Made by a program: the position numbers and the translations under genes. Below, in pieces: positions 9,620 through 22,801 of a stretch of 64,000 bases of DNA. Every line of letters starts with the position of its first letter. The stretch's first letter is position 1. Origin of the DNA: Turritopsis dohrnii (lineage: Eukaryota; Cnidaria; Hydrozoa; Anthoathecata; Oceaniidae). The DNA is taken from contig BQMF02000010.1 in assembly GCA_027922465.2 (NCBI GenBank), positions 248,001-312,000 of the forward strand. Reading direction: 5' to 3'. The notes below the pieces were generated by a model that saw only the letters and a program-made list of their open reading frames with translations, was not told where the DNA came from and searched no databases.

Positions 9620-12139
9620 GATAATTCAGTTTTACTACGAATCTGAAATATAAAATCATTTTCAGTAATTTATTTAAAGTAATGCTTTTACTTCTCAAGT
9701 AATGATAATTATGTTCTAACACTGTTTCCATAATTCAACCTAATCACACTGTGTTGTGGAGACTTTTTTAGAGAACTCTTATTGCAACACCGTGTTGCAG
9801 CTCGGCTTCCATAACAATATCATAATCGATCCTACCAAGGATGTACGTTAGTTTAAATAATGCAAACCGGACAAGATGTTTTATAAAACAACTATGTATT
9901 CTTTGAACCAAAATATACATTTTAAGAATGGTTAAAATTTCATTGGAGCTCAATATTCCCCAAAAAACTGTCATTTTGAACCTGAGAATAATCTATATTT
10001 CCTTTTAATTGCTAAAATGGGATACCTAGTAATAACAGATCAGAAACTAAAAAGTCTATACAATTACGAATGCACATATCATCCATCCCATAAAAAAGAG
10101 TATAGTAGTTGAAAGAGGTGGTCTTTTCTATGATCTATGAATATTTATGAATATTTGAATCTTGTTATTCGAAGAGACTTATACATATGACAATATCAAT
10201 ATTCTTATCGTCTCTTAAAAAAGGAGTGTTTTGTGAATTGACTTGAAGAGATGAAAATTAAAAGAACAAATAAGAATGCAAAATATTGTCTGTGTATATA
10301 GTACAGTGCCAACCATAAGGTTTAACAGTAACGTTGATACATTAAGGCATACATGATACATGATACATCACATTTTTGATAATGCCAGAATTTGACGGAA
10401 AAAGAAAACCTTTCTTCGACGATGAACTTGATTTCTTTGAGTATTGGTAACATTCCTGTTATAAATTGAATTAATTAAATTAAACACAATGAAATCCTTA
10501 TATACAGACTTCTGCGCACTGTTGATCGTTAGATTGGCGGCACAGTATGTTCTTAAATAAATTAAGATGTGCTGATAATGAAATTTACTTTTTATTTATT
10601 TAATTTTTAATTCGATAATGACATGTGGACTAAAAAGAATTTTTAGATCTGCGGAGTATTATCTTTTTGATTATTATTTATATTTTGTATTGTCTCTTTG
10701 AAAAATGTCTATCCGCAGACGATACTGTTAAAGTTGGGATGTTTTTGTCATGAGAGCGCACAGTACTGGGAAAATGTATTTAAAAACATTAAAACAACTT
10801 ACAAAAAGTTCAAAACAATTAAAAAATTTGAAACTTTGAAAAAATATTATCCCACCCTAATAGCCTACGTTTTCGTCATTTAAAGATGATTTATAATCAA
10901 TCTATCAGAGTAATTGTCACATCTTTGTCTCTCGTATGAACAGCCCCTAAAAAGCCTTTGAATTGCCCTAATGAAAGATGCGCTTAATATATTTAAATAA
11001 CCACCATGAAACATTTAAAATGATCAACAAACTTATATTATTTGTATCATAAACAAATGATACCTAAATAACAATCTTCTGCGAAACTATTAAATTATCC
11101 ATTTCCATCTATCAATGAGACAACCTTGGAAGATATCAGCAAGTAACTGTGGGAACGACAAGCTCACATCGTTTACATCTATGAACTCAATTTTGCAATG
11201 TCCCTCCTTTTATCGAAAAAATGTTTGTGGACTCATAATAGCAGTTATTAAGTGTTTAACCATATTCTGACCATAAATATAACCGATGTTATGAAAACTA
11301 GAAACATATATTGCAATAAAACAGTGAAGCACCCTTATCTACAGTGTCGATATAAACAATGTTAGATAAGTGTTTAAACTGATTTACTTTTAAATTATTA
11401 GGTTTTATTTTGCCATCCAATGACATCCGACATTAAACAGAAAAATGAACTGAGATTATTTCCATGTTCGGGGATGGTGAGTAAAATATGCTTTTTGAGA
11501 AAGTTATGGCCATTTTTCGTTATTCAACATTTCTAAGTTATAACAACCTTTACAATTTGTTATATACTCAAAAAGCGTTCAATTAATTTGGCATCTAATT
11601 TATTATTAAAGGCTGTCATATTGTCGTGTATGTGATGATAAATAATTAGTGTTCTACCTTCTTTGAGCTCCATCTTCCCAGCAAGTGGCTCGTTTCCTTT
11701 AAACTTTGCACAGCGGTGGATGAAAGAATGGTAACAAAAAGAGTGTCCACGATTTGAGAGAAAATTCCTGATTGGCTCAAAATCCGTGATTGTGTTCAAC
11801 TATCCAATAGCGCAGAAGTATAGAAAAAACAGGACAGAACCATTAAGTGATTGTTGTGAGGAATCGACACAACCAAAAAAACATTCAAAAAACCTTTTTC
11901 TTCGGGACTTGGGGCTCAAAAAAGCACACAAAAGTCCGTATTTTTGATCGAGCTTACAGACTAATTTCTTCCTTGTTATTTTTGAAAATATATAATTTTA
12001 CACACCGTTGGAAAGAACATTATTATTGCTGTACATGAATTCGAGAAATACGTTTACTTAAAATTACTGGTAGAGAGAAATAACGGAACAAGTTATGCAA
12101 TGCATATGTGAGTAAAAGGTACGCTGAGCCCTTAAGTAG
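9620..12139. other. intergenic; one possible short first exon at 10382-10446
   Basis: Mostly featureless AT-rich sequence. At 10382 an ATG begins MPEFDGKRKPFFDDELDFF, followed by EYW and a stop, or alternatively by a GT donor at 10447. The strongly acidic composition looks coding-like, but no downstream exon was found. Confidence 0.3.
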
Positions 12140-12215
12140 AGATTCACACTGCCATAGCCACTTGCATGAATCAGTGGGGGATTGAACCCACGGTCTCCCG
12201 AACTGGTAGTGAGGA
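12140..12215 (-). repeat. tRNA-SINE-like fragment
   Basis: On the minus strand it has a B-box-like GTGGGTTCAATCCC followed by a body (attcatgcaagtggctatgg). A homologous diverged copy lies at 16329-16400 inside intron 1 of the carrier gene. No convincing A box is visible. Confidence 0.35.
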
Positions 12216-12920
12216 CTGTACTGAGATTGGAATAGTTAAACAACTCCAAAACTAACAGAAGCAAGAACTTGGTGCTAGTGTTGAATTTAGGTCAAAGAGT
12301 TTGAAGAAAAAGTCGAGATTTACAAATAACAACTTGTTTATACAAAGAAGACTTCAAAATAATTTTAGAACAATCACAGATATGTAAATATGTTTTTACA
12401 TATCTCTGGAACAATTTAGAAAAAAAAGCAAAAAAGTCACTATACCTAGTGCATTAGCCAACGATGAATATTCATCAAACTCATCGAAAATGTAACTTTG
12501 GAAATGACGGTGCTCCTTTTGAGCGTAACTGAATACAGATTACTAAAAGAAAAAATGGAAAAAGTATGTTTTTGAAAACCACTGTGATGTGACAGTTCAC
12601 TACAGTTTCCATGACAAAATGTTATTTATTTTAAACGAAAACAAGGACCAAATGACGCGAATCTACTACTGTTACACAACCAAAATATTTCAACATTATG
12701 AAAATAATGTTTTTAATTTAACATATCCCTGTTTTAATAAATGATTATTTAGTGTGAAAAGATTACAGATTGTTCTGAAATTGACATAATAGACTGAATG
12801 CTGCCATTGCTTCCTCTCGAATGAAAGAGACCCTGGGTTCGAGGTTGGTCAGGAAAGAAGGCTCTCTTCGTTAGGTCTGCTAAATGACATGGATTTTAAT
12901 TTTAATAGAAAACGTAAGTA

Positions 12921-13430
12921 CAGTGGACTCTCGATATCGAGAGTCGTTATATTGCGATATAACGAGCCCCAGATATAGCGACCATCTCGACATAACGAAC
13001 CGAAGTTCATTCCCTTTGGATTTTCTTTTATAAATCCTTTCTATATAACGAACCTCCTATATAGCGAACTCTCGATTTAACGAACCAAATTTTTCGTCCT
13101 CAAGCCCATAAAGCCTCGATATAACAAACTCAAAGTAATAAATGCTACAAAAAAAATAATAAAAACAATTTTTGAATTGTGCAGAGTGAAATTTAAGATT
13201 CAGAATAAAGCAAGCGCTTCGAATCGGACAAAGAATCTAAAAATATACAAAGCTATACAAGGCAATCCAAAAGAAGGTGAAGTGTGTACGACGAGTGAAT
13301 CGAGATGAAAATGTATCGATAACAGATTAGTATAAAACCCTGCAGAAAATTGTGAAAGAAAATTGTGAAAGAAAAATACTGTTTTAACGTGGGCGTAGAA
13401 TTTTGGGAAAGAGTAACACCTTGAACCTCT
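12921..13430 (+). repeat. pogo-like element relic with a decayed transposase start
   Basis: It starts at TA followed by CAGTGGACTCTCGATATCGA, with many 'atataacgaac' blocks to about 13140, a pogo/Tigger-type end. Downstream, 13200-13290 translated on + gives KNLKIYKAIQGNPKEGEVC, resembling the N-terminal helix-turn-helix of pogo transposases, then breaks. No right end found. Confidence 0.45.
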
Positions 13431-13439
13431 CAACGAGAG

Positions 13440-14842
13440 GCGTTATCAAATAGCCACGGGGCGTTATATTGGATGGAAGCACATGATTGCAGGAGCTTTT
13501 CAGATCTGGATCGTTCCATGTAAACAAAAACAAAAAGTTGAAGTTCTGCATTTTACTTTTCTATATAATTTCTACGGTTTTAACGTTTTTATTATTATGT
13601 AATACTATTATTAGGCTTGCGAACTTATGATTCAAAATGTTGTATATATTTTTCCTGCTTCTTGTCTTGATCATGAATAGAACAATTTTTGAGTTATGTG
13701 TGTACACTAAGTAAGGCATATAACTGCCATGTATTATGTCAGTTTTTTTTATGGAAATGTATACAAGCAGAAAATAACAGACAACCATATACATGTATAT
13801 AATGTATAAGTGTATGAGAATTCACAAAGAGAGTTGACACACCAACAACACTGCTGCAACTTTCAAGGAACGCTGTTAATTTTGATCTCACCTCTCCTTG
13901 TTTCTCTCTAGTTTTTGATATTCTTTCTAGTTTGGTTCAAGCATTAGAAATAGCATTCAAACTTTGCAGTCAGAGTTAGTGTTATCCCCTCGAATCACTC
14001 CATTATTTTGCGCAATCTAAAATCAAAAGCCAAATAAAAACAAAATAATAAAGTCTATGTCAACCGATTTGGCAGTTCGAACATTTTTTATGATTACTAA
14101 GTCAAAATAAATGATTGTAAGATAATTTTTTTTTTTGCATCGTCAAGAGCACAAAAAGCACAATATTATAAACAACTTTTTGGGAAAAAATATTAAAATT
14201 TTAGTGTTAAAATTTGCGTTAGAAAAAAAAACAACTTTTTTTCTAGTACACCAAAAGCATTGAAACTTACACAGGAGCGAGATCAACCTTTCACAAAGAA
14301 GTGTACAAAATTTTATAACAAAATCTTTATTCTATCGGAAGTTCTCAACCCAAATATGGGACCCGGTAGAGCAATACAATATCTGATATTTTGCCATAAA
14401 CCGGGGGTTGGAGTGTCTGTTTACATCAAATGTTGAGGTTTTAGAAAATCAATTAAACTTGGGGGTCTCAGCGCAAAAATAAAATTAATAAAATATTTGA
14501 ATGAATACATTATTTTAAAATACATTATATAAAAACATATATATATCTTTTTCAACAAAGTTTTTCGTAACATAGTTATATATATACATTATCAAGTCAA
14601 AATTTGAATGGATTGAGTGCTTTGAAACAATAAGCACATTGCGTGTTAATCGACTATTAAAAATTTAATTACATTTTCTAAGACATTTTCGTGATTTTTT
14701 CAAAAAACACTTTTTCATTTTTCATGTAAATATACTAGCCAAAAGAACTTGAACATGGCTTTCCATTCATGTAAAATTTATTTTGAAATTTGAATGTTAT
14801 TATAGATATGGGTTACACAAAAATGTCATGATTTGAGCAAGG
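13440..14842. other. upstream region of the carrier gene
   Basis: AT-rich sequence with poly-A/T tracts and no ORF of note. The promoter of the carrier gene should lie here, but no TATA box or initiator could be assigned. An in-frame TGA at 14834 precedes the chosen start codon. Confidence 0.4.
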
Positions 14843-17800
14843 ATGGGTAAAAGTTGGAGAGATAATTTGAAGTATGAGTATTTAGTTGCTGGTTTATCAG
14901 GTGGTGTGTTTTCCACTCTTGTTTTACATCCATTTGATCTGGTCAAAGTGCGATTCCAAGGTATGTATACAGACATTTTGTTTAAATGTTTCCAAAAAAA
15001 TTCACAAAATTCTACTGGGTGGTGCTGTAAATTTATTATTGATTTGGGGCTCTATATTGGCCTAGAATTGCTAGTCTGCTCTTTGTTCGTATTTCTATTT
15101 TATCCTCTTGCTATGGGTATTAATTTTCAAGCAGTTGAAAAATCAGTGTTTTTTGCACGTAATTGAAGGTATGGTGCATGGATTATGAAGGGAGAGAATA
15201 GACACAATTCTTTGCTCTTTTGTGTATTTTTAAATAGGGCATAAATACTCCTCAATATAAAATAATTCATTCATTCATGCATAATATCCACAATTCATTG
15301 AATAAACAAAAGTTAAAAGATGAAGAAGTGAGCTTTAGTTTTGGTACCCAGTAGTGCTTATCATGTAAAACAAAGAAAGAATACTGAAAATTATGTCTGT
15401 TTCACTCTACCACTTAGAAAAATCAAAACTATAAGTTTTTTAAAATTCAATTTTGTGTGGATTTGGCGATTTTTGCAAAATACCGTGAAATTAAATCCAC
15501 CCAAAATCAATAAAAATTCAGCCGACCGCGAAATTTTATCCACTTTAGGTAATAATAAGTATAAAGCCACCGTGAATAAAACATACAAGAAGTAAGAAAA
15601 AAATAATCTGCTGAAACGGTTTTAAGTTCCATTGTTTTCGTAAATGTTAAATAATGGTAACAATAATTCGTTTCTCATGACGCAATAAAATTTCCATGCT
15701 TGCTTATCACCTATAATTAATAAATACCTTAATGGAAGAAAGTTTGGCAGGAAGAAATTTTGGGAGATCACCTGAACCGCCAATTCCGATGCAAATTGCT
15801 GGAATTTATTTTGGCGAATCGTGATAAAAAAATAAATTTGGCGCGGAATTTATTCTGGCGATTAAGGAAAATTTTTATATAGCAGAAATTAATTTTGGTG
15901 GATACCCCAACAATCAATTTTCAATTTAGTGGTTCAATAGATTAAAGAGACAAAATATTTAAAAATATTTTTAAAAATATTTATTTTATTTGAGAGTTAC
16001 TTTTTCAATTTTCCCTGTTTCTTCTTTTTTTTTCTCTTTTTATGGTGATAGTTGAAACCAAAACAAAATTTTCTTTTTTCTTATGTACCCCTTCCTTGCG
16101 ACTATGTTTGTCTCTAGGTTAATTATGATGAATCTTTATTTTGCATTCTTTAAAGGAAATCTTATTTACGAATGTTTACCCAGGATATTGCCTCTTCAGT
16201 TTCTTAAGGTATTTTAATCAATGAGGGTCCTGCAAACGAAGCTATGGAAGTTTGTAATGACAGGAACCATTCAATTAGACAACCATCCTAGACATCATTC
16301 TTACTGCTGAATGCTAAGCAGAGAGGAGTGATTCACACTGTTTTAGTCGCTGGCATGACTTGGTTGGGGATACAATCTGTGACCTTGTATGCACTCTACG
16401 GACTGTAGCCTTGAATTTTTCGTTAGCCTTAAATTTTTATCAATCATTTTTAGTGAGTGATGGAACTGTCATAAAAAATCGACAGGTGTACAATGGCGTT
16501 GTTGATGCATTTTCAACGATTTTCAAAACTGATGGTTTTCGTGGTTTGTATCAGGTATATAATTGTTATTTTCTCAGTGACAACATCCTGTCTAAGCTAG
16601 AATGTCACTACAACTGTTGTTTATGTTTTCTTTTTACTTACACGATGCGACCCTGATTTTGCAAAATGTCAGAACGTCCTGTCAGTTATAGCACTGTACT
16701 GTAACCACCATAGCCATCTGGGAAAGTAGATACGATAGTATTATATAATTTACCAGAACATTGATAAAAATGCTATTATCACAACGCTGCAAATAACGCT
16801 CGGTCAGCAGTCAATGACCGGCAATAGCACTTGATCATGTATTTTTTCTAATGGTTGATCAACTTGACCAGTCAGAATTAATTTTATTGAAACAAAAGGA
16901 CCATCAGGTTTTGTGAAATACGATGATTTATTTAGCGAGAGATAGCGCTCGCTATAACACTCCTAGAGTTTGGCAAGACGCGCTTTTAATCGCGCACATA
17001 GACACTCAAAACATACTCCACTATTTATATGAACGAGAACATGCTCAACTTATTACATAGTTTGTGCTCAATTGACAATGAAGGATAACTTAGGTATATT
17101 AAGTGATTATTCACCAATTTGTTGATGCTAGGGAGAACAGCTACCATTGCTAAGATAATTTTGAAATTTCCTTCCTTATATGAATTCATTTGTTCACCTA
17201 ACGAAAGAATACGAAAAGATAAGTGGTACCAGCAGGACTCATTTTCGTGTTATTCCATGAAATTGAAAAGCATCTTGGTTTCCAGTTCCCTTCAAAATAA
17301 CAGTGAAATGGAATGTTTACATTTTTCAAGTTTGACTTGACCGGCAATATAGTCATATGACCGGCAGACTTTGACATTTAATGATCACGATGACCAGCCG
17401 GTGTAAAAAAATTATTTGCAGCGCTGTTATCATGTTTTTGTTTTTGAAATACAACTTCAAAATACTATCCAGGTTGTGAATAAATGTGCAAATCTGAAAA
17501 TGTGTATTATAATGAGTTAAGGTATGAGTAAGGGAAACTTTTGTGAAAATTTTTGCTTTTTCTTTTTTTTTTTTCACTAATCGTAAAATGACCTGAACTT
17601 TCGAATGGTGCAATTGGAAATTTGTTTCATTCATTAAAACATTCCTTCTCCTGTATATCATTAATCATGTATCTATAAACAAAGCATACAATCAAATGAA
17701 ATTGAATTCACATAAACACAGATGTCATTCATTTTAAAGCGAGCAATCAAAATAATTATATATATGTGACGGTTTATGGGAAAAGGATAACAAGCGAAAA

Positions 17801-20800
17801 AGTGATTCTTTAAAATCGATTTTTCGCTGCAAAAAAGCGATTCAAGTGAAGCGAAAAAGTGATTCAAGTGAAGCGAAAAAGTGATTCAAGTGAAGCGAAA
17901 AAGTGATTCATTATATCCTGTATATCATTAATCATGTATCTATAAACAAAGCATACAATCAAATGAAATTGAATTCACATAAACACAGATGTCATTCATT
18001 TTAAAGCGAGCAATCAAAATAATTGACGGTTTATGGGAAAAGGATAACAAGCGAAAAAGTGATTCTTTAAAATCGATTTTTCGCTGCAAAAAAGCGATTC
18101 AAGTGAAGCGGAAAAGTGATTCAAGTAAAGCGGAAAAGTGATTCAAGTGAAGCGAAAAAGTGATTCAAGTGAAGCGGAAAAGCGGTTCAAGTGAAGCGGA
18201 AAAGCAATTTCGAAAATCGATTTGTAAGTTCGAAGTGATTATAAGAATAAAAATGATTCGTAAACAAGAACCAAATGGTGAAAAATGTATTATAAATTGG
18301 CGCGATAATATGAATAGATACAAAAACACCATCCATCTGGAAATAGATTTTTATTTTTAGACTAAAGGCTGTTTTCCACTTTTGGAAAATTTAATGCGGA
18401 AAGAAACGGAGGAATACTAGAGCAAGAACACGTAAACCTAGCAATTAATAACCAGAATTTATAACAAAAGAAATATACTTGGATGAGCTGCAAAATATAT
18501 TTTAAAGACAAATGTGCGCCACGAGTTAGAAAAGAAAATATAAATAAAAACTAAAAATCGCTGCTTTCGCCGTAATGAGATTATTTGTTTACATCGTAGA
18601 TTCCATGTTTCATGTATGTGACCATCCAAGGGATTTTGATGACAAACGATATAAATAAAATAAAGTAACGGTATCTTGTTAGAATATGAAAAGTAGGATT
18701 CTCCTACTCACTACGTTTCGTTTCATTCAACGTCTGTGTATGTTTATATTTTTCATATTCCCATGCGCCAGTTTTCGAAGTTGAAAGATAACCGGGAGTA
18801 TTATATCTAATTGCTATTTTGCCAAATAAAAATAAAAATTTCATAAAAAACATTTTTTTATTGATAAAGATGTCTATACTCTCAAAAGATGTTGTTGTTA
18901 TCGCGACTTCAGCATTATTTTGAAAACTTGGTGTGACAGATGTATAATGACAGGTAGCACGCGTTAGTGTTTAATAATGAACTGTACCTGGTTCTTATTC
19001 AGTTAGAGATAAAAGAAACAACAGTTTGTTCTCAGGTTGCTACAAATAGAAACCGTCTGCTATAATTCTTTTGTGTTTAAGTTGTTCTACGGCTGTTATG
19101 TGAAGAAACTTAACAGCAATTAAATGGATTTTTAAGGGAGGTCTGTGGAATAAAGCTTCAGGGGATTTCAGATTTCATTGCCTTCAAAAACTTAAAAAAA
19201 CCAAAATGGACCAGTAGGGCTGTGAGATCACTCTAGTGAATACCAAGTATTTGCAAGATCTACCCACAAATTGTACGATATTATCCTACATGTGTATATA
19301 GAGTGAGTTAAGTTGCTATAACACTTCATGATCATGTACTCTAGGGTGTTTCTCCGAATGTTGTTGGTGCTGGATCTTCTTGGGGTTTATATTTCTTTGC
19401 TTTCAACTTTTTCAAGTCATCTTTCAAAGATTTCCAACATGTTAATAGCTTAACTGCTTCAAGTCATTTATTAGCTGGTGCCTTATCAGGTATTTGTGAA
19501 TGAAAGCAATGCCCAATTCCCAAACTCATTTGAAATAGTTTTCAATGAACTAGCGATATTGATGTTATGAATTTTTGCATTTAGGGTTTGGGAATTGGCC
19601 TCAGCCTTATTATATTACTTTTTGTTTTTTCTTTCAAACAGGGTGTCACTCCTAATATGGTTGCTTCATGTTTGCATAATGGAATATATTTTTACTTGTA
19701 TTATAACATAAAGCTAATTCATAAAGACACATTCGATATTAAACATCAAATTGCAACTGGATGCATAACAGGTTATAACTTACTAAACATTTGTGTAACA
19801 ATATAATTAGTTATATTATGTTGATATTAAAAAATCACCTTTTCACCTGAGAAAGGTATAAAGTAGTAGCTGGTACAGGCTACTTAACTTCGTATTTTTG
19901 TTTTTGGGCTCAAAATTGGTGAAGAATGGAGGGAATTTATCAGGAGAAAAAAACAATTTTTGTAGCATAAAAGTTAAATTTCAAAAGTTAAATGTTTCTG
20001 TATTACTCCGTTGGAGGGAATCAAGTCATCCGATTGAATTATATCTAGTTTTATGAATCTTCATAATATTGAACAGTTAACAGAATTCTTGTTCTATTTT
20101 GTGGGACAGCTCATCTATAAAAAGTTGATGATAAGATAGTCAGTTAATATATTATTGCATTTGGATTTTAAACCTAAAATTTCTCTCTTACCATTCTGGT
20201 CAATACCTAAGGAAATAATTTACCAATCACAGCAGGTTCAACAATGTGACAATAACAATCATTTTAACTGCCTAAACTATTAAACTGAACCAGTGCAGTA
20301 TTCTTAAAGTCTCTTAAAAACTTTCACAACTGTATAATGTTAACATAAAACTGAATTTTTACTAGTATATAAATGAAAATAGTGTCAGTGTTATCATTAT
20401 AGGAGCTGCAACATTAGCTGCCACTAATCCGATTTGGGTTGTCAAGACAAGAATGTGTTTACAACCAGGCGTCGCTACGACTGAAGGAGTCCAATATAGT
20501 GGTGTCATTGGTGTGTGCTTGTAAATTAGGAAATATGAGGTTTCTCTTTGTTATCAAAGATATTGAAAGGAAGAGTATTGCTTACATAATTTCAACAGTC
20601 TCATTTAGAATTAATTTCGAATTTGAAATGCTTATTGGTAAAAATGTTGATCAAAAATTTTTTTTTTCTTTCAGATGGTTTGAAAAAGTTGTACAAGCAT
20701 GAAGGATTAAAAGGCTATTATCGGGTGAGTTGATAACAATGGAAAAACATTTAGTACTCTCATTTCAAAAAGAATGTGTCAATGTTTATCTGACCGGCCG

Positions 20801-22801
20801 TTATTTGCAGCGTTGTGATAATAGCATTTCAAATTTGAAGAAAATGAAATTGCAGTCATCAATGTAGTTTTTGCAAGCTCGAAATTGAATAGATGTTATA
20901 AAAATGCAGGTATATTTCTCTGATAAGAAAGAAAGATTTAATAAGAGTAATTCATAGACCAAAAGAATTATATGTAAGTCCACCTTGCTAAAGAACAAAA
21001 TCTTTTTTCAATAAAGCCTTCAAAATTTCATTGTGCTCTATGATATAACAGGACCGTTTTCAGAATTCATTTTAAGTAAGTCTATAGTGGCTTACTGCCA
21101 ATTTCTATTCTGCAGAAGAAAAACATTTTGAAAACTATAAGATGGTACCAATCTGTTTAGGGTTTTGTTCCTGGGTTGTTGGGTGTATCCCATGGTGCAT
21201 TACAGTTCATGGCATATGAAGAATTAAAGAAATTTAATAGCAACTATACAGGAGAAGATGTTGATGCAAAATTAGTGAGTAGAGGATTATTTTCTTTTTT
21301 TATTGTTGCTTTTCCCCCAAAGTCATTTGATTTGTTTAACTAAAATGCTTCAATAAGCTACTTATTTTCACTTTCATTCACTACAGGGTGCATTGAAATA
21401 TATTTCGATGGCAGCTTTGTCAAAGGTTTTTGCGGTTATCGTGACTTATCCATATCAAGTTGTGCGATCTCGATTGCAGGTTCCTTGTTTTATTTAAATT
21501 TTGATATCTTTGTGATCTGTTTTTATGTTAGCAATTTGCCATTCGACAGTATGAAACCCACTTAAACAATGATATCTTTTTTTATGTTTCATTTTGTTAA
21601 TATGCAGGATTCACTACTTAGAGATAAGTACGATGGTGTTGTTGATGTATTTAAAAAAATTTACAGGTGAGCCAAAGTCTTAAGACAATTGTATTTCCCA
21701 TACTGTTTTTGACTTCCCTCTGATTTTAAGAAGGTCTTTGGTCTTTTGCTTTTTGTACTTATAAAATCTTCAAACCACAAGGCGTGTGTCGGTTTTCTAT
21801 GTCCATATGCTGTGTCACATATCAATAAACTGGCTTTCAAATTAGCCCAAGTTGCTATTTTACTCGTAATCACATAAAAACATCATAACATTGTTTTATA
21901 TGAACTCTGATATTGTTCTTTTAGATATGAAGGAATGCATGGCTTTTATAAAGGTCTTTTGCCATCCTTGCTCAGGTATTCTGAAGTCTGTTGTCTTTAT
22001 TTGCAATGAAAAGCTTGTTGCACTGTTCTCTCACAGAAGATTTCTCAAGTAACGTATTTTACTGACATTCATGAAGCCATATTATTGGTTAAACCATATT
22101 ATTGTTTGCTGGTTTTAAATTATTAAAAATTGCCCAAACTTATTTCCAAAATTATGAAAATAGCAAAAATATATTTAGAGAGTAGGCCTTCCATTCTTTG
22201 GGAAAAGCAGTGTCTAATCTTAGCGGTGGCCAAGAGAGTCAAAAATTGGTTCCGACCACCAAAGTTTATGAAAACCAGTGTTATAGTAGCCTGACTCGGA
22301 CAGGCAAAAAAATAAATATGTTAAATTGAAAATATGATTGAAATTACCTTGCATGAGATTTGAAATTTATAATATTTCTCTTTGCAATTTCAGTTCTCTT
22401 TCTATTTCAAGACTATTTTTTTCTATTTTGTAAGCATTTGTAAGTGTGTCCAAATGAAATTGCAGAGCCTTATTGAATATTGACTTATAAGGGCATTAAA
22501 ATTTCCTTTAGGCCACCAAAAAGGCTAAGAACCGATGATGTCATTGGCCGGACACTGACATCCAGATAAAATTTTAAGATTAGCCATTGAATAAGGCCCC
22601 ATACCTAAAATGTGAGGAATACATTGCATAGCAAAATTACAAGCTGATATAATATATCCCAAAGGCCACATGACCTTATAAGAATGTTGTTTATATCCGT
22701 TATTTTCTTTTAGAGTTACTCCAGCATGCTGTATAACTTTTGTTGTATTTGAAAATGTCAGCCATTATTTATTTTCAAAAAAGGAACATGAAGTCAGGTA
22801 G
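14843..22801 (+). CDS. SLC25A32: mitochondrial folate/FAD carrier (SLC25A32-like), 10 exons
   Basis: Exons assembled from GT-AG sites and frame: 14843-14960, 16454-16554, 19345-19489, 20403-20510, 20675-20724, 21161-21274, 21387-21479, 21608-21666, 21925-21975 and 22714-22801. They give 927 nt, 308 aa plus stop; the human protein is 315 aa. All three carrier repeats are present with signatures [19 protein letters not shown] and [11 protein letters not shown], the middle one being the P-I/L-W variant typical of the folate/FAD/NAD carrier branch. Other SLC25A32 matches are [38 protein letters not shown] and [18 protein letters not shown]. Members of this family move folate and/or FAD across the inner mitochondrial membrane with six helices. 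The start is fixed by an in-frame TGA just upstream. Intron 1 and others carry repeats. Which substrate is carried here cannot be read from the sequence. Confidence 0.93.
16770..17436. repeat. TIR element in intron 2 of the carrier gene
   Basis: The left end (atgctattatcacaacgctg, continuing caaataacg) and the inverted right end (ttatttgcagcgctgttatc) form imperfect TIRs. The first 29 bases of the left end recur exactly, inverted, at 20801-20829 in another intron. 'gaccggc' blocks flank both ends internally. No coding sequence. Class unknown. Confidence 0.5.
17649..18240 (+). repeat. 267-bp tandem duplication with a 22-bp minisatellite
   Basis: The segment starting tcctgtatatcattaatcat at 17649 is repeated from 17916, offset 267 bp. 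Each copy contains an element end (TGTGACGGTTTATGGGAAAA in the first; truncated to GACGG in the second) followed by tandem 22-bp units around aagtgaagcgaaaaagtgat. The second copy lacks about ten bases of the 'atatatatgt' stretch. The same end sequence and a related 22-bp minisatellite occur inverted at 54394-54662. Confidence 0.75.
19642..19771 (+). CDS. SLC25A32: alternative exon 3b of the SLC25A32-like gene
   Basis: This 130-nt open segment lies 152 bp after exon 3 (19345-19489) and is bounded by a polypyrimidine-AG acceptor (ttctttcaaacag) and a GT donor. It encodes [20 protein letters not shown] followed by [20 protein letters not shown], clearly homologous to exon 3 ([20 protein letters not shown]...). 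Both exons start in phase 0 and end in phase 1, so either can splice to exon 4, while including both would shift the frame. It would swap transmembrane helix 2 and the adjoining segment: the GAGxSWG motif becomes ASCLHNG. Use as a mutually exclusive exon is inferred; it could also be a dormant duplicate. Confidence 0.75.
20801..20829 (-). repeat. solo element end, copy of the 16770 TIR
   Basis: Inverse exact copy of the 29-bp end seen at 16770, followed by 'gccggtcag'. It sits in the intron after exon 5 of the carrier gene. Confidence 0.5.

Noticed and set aside
14961..16453. ORFs inside intron 1 of the carrier gene (e.g. 15341-15595)
   Set aside because: They fall in a repeat with 'gcgaaattt' motifs and the gene model splices over them.
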